NCBI RefSeq assembly: GCF_014466955.1
Contig: NZ_AP023396.1
Location: 3,286,001-3,350,000 of the forward strand
Length of the DNA: 64,000 nucleotides
From: Nocardia wallacei
GTDB taxonomy: Bacteria; Actinomycetota; Actinomycetes; Mycobacteriales; Mycobacteriaceae
Direction of reading: 5' to 3'
A program made the position numbers and the translations under genes. Below are positions 58,001-64,000 of this stretch, piece after piece; the stretch's first letter is position 1, and each line of letters begins with the position of its first letter. The notes below the pieces were generated by a model. It ran no database searches. It saw only the letters and a list, made by a program, of their open reading frames with translations, and was not told where the DNA came from.

Positions 58001-61000
58001 ACCGGCGTGGCGCTGCCCACGTCGCTGATCTTCGACCATCCGACCCCGGCCGCGGTGGCACGACTGGTGCGCGCGCGGCTGGAAGGACTCCGGCCCGACG
58101 CGCCACGGGTGACCCGGCGCGTGCGTGCCGACGAGCCGATCGCCATCGTGGGCATCGGTTGCCGCTTTCCCGGCGGCGTCGCCTCCGCCGAGGATCTGTG
58201 GGATCTCCTCGCCGCGGGCCGCGACGTGATCAGCCACTTCCCGTCCGATCGCGGCTGGGACCTCGAGCGGCTGTTCGATCCGGACCCTGGCCGACCCGGC
58301 ACCGTGTACACCCGCGAAGGCGGATTCCTCACCGGCGCGGACGCTTTCGACGCGGAGTTCTTCGGCATCGGACCGCGTGAGGCGGCCGCGATGGATCCGC
58401 AGCAGCGGTTGCTGCTGGAGGTGGCCTGGGAGGCACTCGAGGACGCCGGGATCGACCCGGCCGTGTTGCGCGGCACCGATACCGGCGTCTATATCGGCGC
58501 CGGCTCCTCCGGCTACTCCCGCGCGGTGACCGGTGAGTACGAAGGTTTCCGCCTGACCGGGAACTCGCCCAGCGTCATCTCCGGCCGCGTGGCCTATGTG
58601 CTGGGTCTGGAGGGTCCCGCGGTCACCGTGGACACCGCGTGCTCGTCGTCGCTGGTGGCACTGCATCTGGCCTGCCAGGCACTGCGTCAGGGCGAGGCGG
58701 ATCTCGTGCTCGCGGGCGGCGTGAGTGTCGCGGCGAGCCCGAGCCTGTACGTCGACTTCGCACGCCAGCGCGGGCTGGCGCCCGACGGCCGCTGCAAGCC
58801 GTTCGCGGCCGCCGCCGACGGCGTGGCCTGGTCCGAGGGCGTCGGTGTGCTGGTGGTGGAGCGGCTGTCGGACGCGCGGCGGCTGGGCCACACCGTGCTG
58901 GCGGTCGTACGGGGCAGTGCGATCAACCAGGACGGCGCGTCCAACGGTTTGACGGCGCCGAACGGCCCGTCGCAGGAGCGGGTGATCGCGTCCGCCCTGG
59001 CCGACGCCGGGCTGCGGCCCTCGGACGTGGACGTGGTGGAGGCGCACGGGACCGGGACGGCACTGGGCGATCCCATCGAGGCGCAGGCGCTGATCGCCGC
59101 CTACGGCTCCGACCGGGCGCAGCCGCTGCGGATCGGCTCGCTGAAGTCGAACATCGGTCACGCCGTCGCCGCCGCGGGGATCGGTGGGGTGATCAAGATG
59201 GTGACGGCGCTGCGGCACGAAACACTGCCGCGGACCTTGCATATCGACGCCCCGACACCGCACGTGGATTGGTCGGCGGGTTCGGTGCGACTGCTGACGG
59301 CGGCCGAGCCGTGGACCGCCGGCGCCGCGGTGCGCCGGGCCGGAGTGTCCTCGTTCGGGATCAGCGGCACCAACGCCCACCTGATTCTCGAGGAGGCGCC
59401 ACCGGCGGCGCCCGTCGAGCGTGCCGCCGGAGTTCCGGTCGGCGATACGGTGCCGCTGCTGCTGTCGGCGAAATCGGACGCGGCGCTGCGGGCGCAGGCG
59501 GACCGGTTGCGGCAGTGGCTGACCGAGCGGCCGGACCTCGATGTCTGGAGCGCCGCGCACTCGCTGATCGAGACCCGGGGCAGGTTCGCGCGGCGTGCCG
59601 CGGTCCTCGGCACGGACCGTGAGCGGCTGCTGGCCGGGCTGGCCGAGCTGGCCGCGGGCGGGCGATCGCCCGGCGTGTTCACGGGACAGATCGTTTCGGG
59701 CCGGACGGCATTCCTGTTCACCGGTCAGGGTGCGCAGCGGGCCGGGATGGGCGCGGACCTCTACGGCGCGTTTCCGGTGTTCGCCGCGGCGTTGGACGAG
59801 GTGTGCGCGGAGTTCGACACGAAGCTCGGATTGTCGTTGCGGCAGTTGATGTTCGACGACCGGGAGGGCTTGCTGGATCGGACGGAATTCACCCAGCCCG
59901 CGTTGTTCGCCTTCGAGGTGGCGCTCTACCGGTTGATCGAATCGTTCGGTGTGACACCGGACGTGGTGCTGGGTCACTCGATCGGGGAACTGGCGGCGGC
60001 GTACGCGGCCGGTGTCTGGTCGCTGGCGGACGCGTGCGTGCTGGTGGCGGCGCGGGGCCGGTTGATGGGTGCCTTGCCGGCGGGCGGGGCGATGCTGGCG
60101 GTCGCCGGGTCGGCGGAGTGGGTGGTCGATGCCGTCGGCGAGTTCGCCGGACGGGTGTCGCCGGCGGCCCTGAACGGTCCGTCGTCGGTCGTGCTGTCGG
60201 GGGACGCGGCCGCGATCGATGAGATCGAGCGGCGGCTGTCGGGTGCGGGGGTGAAGACGAACCGGCTGCGAGTGAGCCATGCGTTCCATTCGGTGGCGAT
60301 GGAGCCCATGCTCGACGAGTTCCGCGCGGTGGCAGCGAGTGTCACCTATCGGCCGCCGAATGTCCCGGTGGTGTCGAACGAGACGGGCGAGGTCGCCGGG
60401 GACGCGGTGACCGATCCGGAGTACTGGGTGCGGCAGGTGCGGGCCTGTGTGCGATTCGCTCCGGGCGTCGACGCGCTCGTCGCGCTGGGCGTGCGGCGAT
60501 TCGTCGAGGTGGGTCCGGACGCGGTGCTCACGGCGATGACGCGGCAGTGCCTGGCCGAGAATCCCGAGGTGGAGGCGGCCGCGTGGGTGGCGCCGGTGGC
60601 TCGGCGGTCGGCCGAGGAACCGGCGCAGTTCGCGGCGTTCTTGGCGCAGGCCCACATCGCGGGCGAGCGGGTGCGATGGCGACCGCTGTTCGCGGGCCGG
60701 GAGGTGCGTCGAGTTCCGTTGCCCCGCTACGCGTTCCAGCATCGCCGGTACTGGTTGCGGCCCGTCGAGACGACGTCCGCGGCGAGCGATCACCCGATCC
60801 TGACCGGGGTGATCCCGTTGGCGGGCAGCGACGAATGGCTGTTCACCGGGCGACTGTCCCTGCGTACCCAGCCGTGGCTCGCCGACCACATGACCTACGG
60901 CGTGGTGGTGGTGCCGAGCGCGGCGCTGGCCGAATTCCTCCTCGTCGCCGGTGACCGCATCGGCTGCGCGGCGCTCGAGGAGCTCACCTCGCAGGCGCCG

Positions 61001-64000
61001 ATCGTGCCGGACGCCGACGAGGACGTGGAACTGCAGGTGCTCGTGCAGGCGGCCGATGCGGCCGGACGCCGCCAGTTCGAACTCCATTGCCGCACCACGC
61101 CGGACGGTGCCTGGGCGCACGCCGCCACCGGCAGCCTCGCCTCCGGCCCGTCGGGTGGTTCGGACCTGCTGGAGCGGCTGCGGGGCGAGCAATGGCCGCC
61201 CGCCGACGCCGAACCGGTGGACACCACGGGGATTCGGGCGCAACTCGCGAAGGACAGCGGACTCGAGTACGGTCCGGCCTTCGCCGGTGTGCGCGGCGCG
61301 TGGCAGCGCGCGGACACGATGTTCTCGGAGCTGGAGTTGGATACCGACGCGGCCCCGGAACCCGGTCGCCACGAACTGCATCCGGCCCTGCTCGATATGG
61401 CGATGCACGCGGCGCTCACCCGGCTGGTGTGGCGCGACCGGGACAACGATCCCGATACCGGCAGGCTGCTGTTCCGGTGGGGCGGTGTGCGTTTGCATCG
61501 GGTGGCCGGTGGGCGGTGGCCGTCCGGAGTGACGTCGTTGCGGGTGATGGCGATCGCGACCGGTCCCGAGACGATCTCGGTGGCGGCCGTGGATCCGGAG
61601 GGTGTGCCGATCGTGTCGGTCGACGCGGTGGTGATGCGACCTTATGACGTGCACGCGTTCCGGAGCACTCTGCCCGGCGCGGCGGCGGATACGTACCACG
61701 TGCGCTGGGAGCGCACCGGCGCGGGCAACGCCGATCGTTCGCGGTGGTCGATGGCGGTGCTCGCCGCCGCGCCGCCGCCGTCCGGGTTCGGCGCGCACTA
61801 CGCGGCGGTCGCCGACATGCTTGCGGCCGAACATCTTCCGGAGGTCGTGGTGTGGCGCGCGGACAGCGTGCACGATGCTCCGGGAACGGCTTGCGGCGAT
61901 CCGGCGGCGGCGCGGGTCGCGACACCGGGTGCGCCGGTGAGCGGTACCGCGGAACCCGAAGCCGCCCGGGTCGGCGTGCACGGCACGCTGGCGCTGCTGC
62001 GGTCGTGGCTGGCGGACGATCGGCTGTCCGCGGTCCGGCTGGTGGTGGTGACCTCCGCAGGTGCGGGGCTGCCGGGCGAGGCGCCGCACCCGGCAGCCGC
62101 GGCGGCGGCGGGCCTGGTGCGGGCGGCGCAATCGGAGCATCCGGGCCGGTTCGTGCTGCTCGACGAGGATCCGGAGCGTCCGGTGGATGCCGACCGGATC
62201 GCGGCGGCCCTGGACACCGGTGAACCGTACGTCGCGGTGCGTGGCGCGGAGGTGTCGGTGCCCCGGTTGGTGCGGGCGCCCGCGGCGCGAGACAGTGCCG
62301 CGCCGGTGTCGTTCGATGCCGGTACGGTGCTGATCACCGGCGGCACCGGGGGATTGGGTGCCGTGTTCGCCCGCCACCTCGTCACCGAACGCGGCGCGCG
62401 CCGGGTGGTGCTCACCTCGCGGCGCGGCCCGCGGTCGCCCGGCGCCGCCGAGCTGGTGGCCGAGCTCCAGCGGGCGGGCGCCGAGGTCCGGGTGGTCGCC
62501 TGTGACGTCGCCGATCGCGATGCGGTGCGAAACCTGTTGGGCACCATCGATTCCGGCGAGGAGCTGGCCATCGTGCACACCGCGGGTGTGCTCGACGACG
62601 GCACCGTCACCACACTCACCCCGCGGCAGGTGGACGGGGTGCTGGCGCCGAAGGTCGACGGAGCGTGGCATCTGCACGAACTGACCAGGGACCGCAGGGT
62701 GTCGGCGTTCGTGCTGTTCTCCTCGGTCGCCGGGGTGCTCGGGATGGCCGGGCAGGGCAATTACGCCGCGGCGAACGGCTACCTGGACGCGCTGGCCCGA
62801 CAGCGGCGCGCGGCCGGGTTGCCCGGAGTGTCACTGGCGTGGGGGCCGTGGGATTCCGGAACCGGCATGACCGGTGGTCTGGACCGCCGCGCCGCGGCGC
62901 GCTGGGAGCGGCTGGGACTGCACCAGCTCGGCGAGCCGGACGGGCTGCGCCTGTTCGATGCCGCCCTCGCCGGCACCGAGGCGTGCGTGGCGCCGATCCG
63001 GTTCGATGCCGGCGCCGTGCGGCGGGTGTCCGAGGTCGACGCCGTACCGGCGGCGCTGCGTGGGTTCGTGCGGCGGACGAGGCGCCCGGCGCGGGCGGCG
63101 GATCGACCGGAAACCGGTTCGCTGGGTGCCCGATTGGCGCAGGTGCCACGGGCGCGGCGCGGTGAGGTGGTGCTGGAGCTGGTGCGCGGCCAGGTGGCCG
63201 CGGTGCTCGGGCACGCCTCGGGCGACCTGATCGACGCCGGGAAACCGTTCAGCGACATGGGATTCGATTCCCTGGGCGGTGTGGAGTTCCGCAACCGGCT
63301 GGCCGAGGCCACCGGCGTGCGGTTGCCCTCGACGCTGGTCTTCGATCATCCGACTCCGGCGGCGGTGGCGAAACTGGTGTTGTCGCTGGCGGTACCGGCG
63401 GCGGCGGACGTCGCGGCGAAGCCGCCGGCGCGCCGGAGCCGGCGCGACGAGCCGATCGCCATCGTGGGCATGGCCTGCCGGTACCCGGGCGGTGTCGATT
63501 CTCCCGACGCGCTGTGGGACCTCGTGGCCGCCGGAACCGATGCGATCGGCGGGTTTCCGTCGGATCGCGGCTGGGACCTGGAGCGGCTGATCGACCCGGA
63601 GACCGATCGCCCGGGCACGACCTACTCCGGCGAGGGTGGCTTCCTGACCGGCGCTGCCGATTTCGATGCTGGTTTCTTCGGGATCGGTCCGCGTGAGGCG
63701 GTGGCGATGGATCCGCAGCAGCGGTTGTTGCTGGAGGTGTCGTGGGAGGCGCTGGAGGACGCGGGTATCGATCCGAATTCGTTGCGGGGCAGCGATACCG
63801 GTGTCTACACCGGCGTCATGTATCAGGACTACGAGAACCTCACCCGCAAGGCCGGACCTGAGGTGGCGGGCTACATCACCACGGGCGCCGTCGGCAGCGT
63901 GGCGTCCGGCCGGGTGTCCTACGCGCTGGGTCTGGAGGGTCCGGCGATGACGGTGGACACGGCGTGTTCGTCCTCGCTGGTGGCGTTGCACGTGGCGTGC
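55085..64000 (+). CDS. Type I PKS, loading + extension modules: KSQ-AT-ACP / KS-AT-DH-KR-ACP / KS..., 3'-truncated
   Basis: The frame is open from ATG 55085 (GAAGGAA upstream) to the window end, 2,972 codons visible. Loading module: KS with Gln160 instead of the active Cys (VDSGQSSSL, a KSQ decarboxylase), AT with Ser608 GHSQGE and YASH near 709 (methylmalonyl type), ACP Ser959. Module 1: KS Cys1186, AT Ser1632 GHSIG with HAFH (malonyl), DH His1935 ([10 protein letters not shown]), KR with GGTGGLG at 2419, Tyr2560 and LDD (B type), ACP Ser2729. The next KS has Cys2961 at the window edge. The starter should be propionyl, made by decarboxylating methylmalonyl-ACP. Confidence 0.95.
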   Translation, partial: MVGSANAIAIVGMSCRVPGAADLERFWRLLRAGADAIGSAPADRPGIDEIAGFLDTATEFDADFFGVSPNEARSVDPQQLLGLELSWEALEDAGLHDRSGARAGVFLGSTGTDFAEAVAAQGKSGIGRHSLWGAGRGVAANRISNFYGFTGPSIVVDSGQSSSLVALHLACESLRSGECDVALAGGLNLILSPLSGERYERFGAHSPSGKCYTFDIRADGTVRGEGGGIVVLKPLARATADGDRIYAVVRGSAVNNGNERQVLSAPSVSAQTGVIRAALANAAVDPASVQYVELHGTGTPAGDPVEAAALGAAYGPARPEGARLAVGSVKTNLGHLEGAAGIVGLIKTALCLRHRELAPSLNFHTPNPRIPLDALGLRVPTSAQPWPSAAVRRAGVSSFGMGGTNAHVILEQAPEVTPASAAAETGVRAWTLSARTPEALREQAVRLREWLGDHPEAGAAAVAHSLLRVRTPLEWRGAVVGSDLDALRAGLAEWADAPMEPAAAAVVLGRAAPRRTVFVFPGQGSQWVGMGARLLDSDPVFAQSISDCAAALEPLVDWSLTDVLRGAGGAAALDRVDVVQPALFAMLVSLARAWRARGVEPAAVVGHSQGEIAAAVVAGGLSLADGARVVAVRSRAVADVLAGSGGMASVGLPADEVAERLAAFGDRLSVAAVNAPGQTVVSGASGAVAEFVAGCAADGVWARRIPVDYASHSAAVERIRDRVLTELAPIRPGTGSIPFFSTVTAEFVDTATLDADYWYRGLREQVRFAEAIEALLGADRNAFVEVSPHPVVAGAIEVTAAALGMADRVGVLGTLRRDQGGPEHFMAALARAHCLGVEVAPEALAPAAARVDLPVYAFQRRRCWAPGAAAIVGGAHAPADIETAAATDPTAAPSDTTTARGRRAVVTGPLAPRLFAAAERDRDALVLAVVAEQAAVVLGHDSPAAIGHELPFTALGFDSLSGQQLRDRLVTATGVALPTSLIFDHPTPAAVARLVRARLEGLRPDAPRVTRRVRADEPIAIVGIGCRFPGGVASAEDLWDLLAAGRDVISHFPSDRGWDLERLFDPDPGRPGTVYTREGGFLTGADAFDAEFFGIGPREAAAMDPQQRLLLEVAWEALEDAGIDPAVLRGTDTGVYIGAGSSGYSRAVTGEYEGFRLTGNSPSVISGRVAYVLGLEGPAVTVDTACSSSLVALHLACQALRQGEADLVLAGGVSVAASPSLYVDFARQRGLAPDGRCKPFAAAADGVAWSEGVGVLVVERLSDARRLGHTVLAVVRGSAINQDGASNGLTAPNGPSQERVIASALADAGLRPSDVDVVEAHGTGTALGDPIEAQALIAAYGSDRAQPLRIGSLKSNIGHAVAAAGIGGVIKMVTALRHETLPRTLHIDAPTPHVDWSAGSVRLLTAAEPWTAGAAVRRAGVSSFGISGTNAHLILEEAPPAAPVERAAGVPVGDTVPLLLSAKSDAALRAQADRLRQWLTERPDLDVWSAAHSLIETRGRFARRAAVLGTDRERLLAGLAELAAGGRSPGVFTGQIVSGRTAFLFTGQGAQRAGMGADLYGAFPVFAAALDEVCAEFDTKLGLSLRQLMFDDREGLLDRTEFTQPALFAFEVALYRLIESFGVTPDVVLGHSIGELAAAYAAGVWSLADACVLVAARGRLMGALPAGGAMLAVAGSAEWVVDAVGEFAGRVSPAALNGPSSVVLSGDAAAIDEIERRLSGAGVKTNRLRVSHAFHSVAMEPMLDEFRAVAASVTYRPPNVPVVSNETGEVAGDAVTDPEYWVRQVRACVRFAPGVDALVALGVRRFVEVGPDAVLTAMTRQCLAENPEVEAAAWVAPVARRSAEEPAQFAAFLAQAHIAGERVRWRPLFAGREVRRVPLPRYAFQHRRYWLRPVETTSAASDHPILTGVIPLAGSDEWLFTGRLSLRTQPWLADHMTYGVVVVPSAALAEFLLVAGDRIGCAALEELTSQAPIVPDADEDVELQVLVQAADAAGRRQFELHCRTTPDGAWAHAATGSLASGPSGGSDLLERLRGEQWPPADAEPVDTTGIRAQLAKDSGLEYGPAFAGVRGAWQRADTMFSELELDTDAAPEPGRHELHPALLDMAMHAALTRLVWRDRDNDPDTGRLLFRWGGVRLHRVAGGRWPSGVTSLRVMAIATGPETISVAAVDPEGVPIVSVDAVVMRPYDVHAFRSTLPGAAADTYHVRWERTGAGNADRSRWSMAVLAAAPPPSGFGAHYAAVADMLAAEHLPEVVVWRADSVHDAPGTACGDPAAARVATPGAPVSGTAEPEAARVGVHGTLALLRSWLADDRLSAVRLVVVTSAGAGLPGEAPHPAAAAAAGLVRAAQSEHPGRFVLLDEDPERPVDADRIAAALDTGEPYVAVRGAEVSVPRLVRAPAARDSAAPVSFDAGTVLITGGTGGLGAVFARHLVTERGARRVVLTSRRGPRSPGAAELVAELQRAGAEVRVVACDVADRDAVRNLLGTIDSGEELAIVHTAGVLDDGTVTTLTPRQVDGVLAPKVDGAWHLHELTRDRRVSAFVLFSSVAGVLGMAGQGNYAAANGYLDALARQRRAAGLPGVSLAWGPWDSGTGMTGGLDRRAAARWERLGLHQLGEPDGLRLFDAALAGTEACVAPIRFDAGAVRRVSEVDAVPAALRGFVRRTRRPARAADRPETGSLGARLAQVPRARRGEVVLELVRGQVAAVLGHASGDLIDAGKPFSDMGFDSLGGVEFRNRLAEATGVRLPSTLVFDHPTPAAVAKLVLSLAVPAAADVAAKPPARRSRRDEPIAIVGMACRYPGGVDSPDALWDLVAAGTDAIGGFPSDRGWDLERLIDPETDRPGTTYSGEGGFLTGAADFDAGFFGIGPREAVAMDPQQRLLLEVSWEALEDAGIDPNSLRGSDTGVYTGVMYQDYENLTRKAGPEVAGYITTGAVGSVASGRVSYALGLEGPAMTVDTACSSSLVALHVAC
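59479..59520 (+). repeat. 42-bp segment identical to 49414-49455
   Basis: Second copy of the exact 42-bp match, in the KS-AT linker of module 1. See the partner entry for the interpretation. Confidence 0.7.

Noticed and set aside
57407..62677. 1,756-codon reverse-strand reading frame across the PKS
   Set aside because: It is the mirror of a GC-rich PKS gene. Its translation is Arg/His/Gly-rich with no motifs, while the forward frame has every PKS active site.
42000..64000. IS element or transposase at the accessory boundary
   Set aside because: No transposase, terminal repeats or target duplications were seen around the PE-PPE or PKS genes.

Overview
The window is about 64 kb of very GC-rich actinobacterial DNA, most likely from Nocardia or a close mycolic-acid genus. 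The evidence is a PE/PPE pair, a fmt-rsmB ... rpe ... ribE-ribBA-ribH-PH-protein order that matches what I recall of the Mycobacterium tuberculosis Rv1406-Rv1417 region, many leaderless-type starts, and GTG starts throughout. No tRNA, rRNA, IS element or CRISPR array was seen.

Left part (1-12.9 kb): the 3' part of priA; a membrane protein divergent from a NarL-type two-component system with a large palindrome between them; two regulator/target pairs in which a TetR-family gene faces its probable target (an NmrA-like reductase, then a carotenoid oxygenase) across repeated operators; a PadR regulator; a secreted lipase; and the overlapping translation genes def-fmt-rsmB. Middle (13.3-31 kb): a poly-amino-acid synthetase of the Pls/PosA type coupled to an M1 peptidase; an overlapping rsbW-sigF-nadE operon read leftward with a SigF-like promoter; rpe; a small orphan protein; the riboflavin genes ribE, ribBA and ribH (ribD is not here); a PH-domain membrane protein; ggt; and an asparagine-type permease.

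30-42.5 kb holds mostly independent genes: an ABC ATPase, a HAD hydrolase, an FAD dehydrogenase, an AlkX/YcaQ-type glycosylase, a CocE-like lipoprotein hydrolase, a protein with two fused ribbon-helix-helix units, an SBF-like transporter facing a LysR regulator, a PrmC-like methyltransferase, a YdcF-like secreted protein, and a cupin/MarR pair. At 42.5-46.7 kb the region looks accessory: a frameshifted O-methyltransferase remnant, a PE-PPE pair, a PaaI thioesterase with an operator inside its promoter, and an RNA methyltransferase preceded by a leaderless leader-peptide ORF and two hairpins.

The right end (47.9-64.0 kb, running off the window) is a modular type I polyketide synthase. Gene 1 is a single fully reducing module ending in a thioesterase. 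Gene 2 begins with a KSQ-AT-ACP loading module (methylmalonyl-type AT), continues with KS-AT-DH-KR-ACP, and is entering its next KS at the window edge. The terminal module is therefore encoded upstream of the loading module. A thioesterase, a possible peptide-attenuated RNA methyltransferase and a long regulatory gap lie just upstream, so the cluster may begin around 44.7-45.5 kb; that boundary is an inference.
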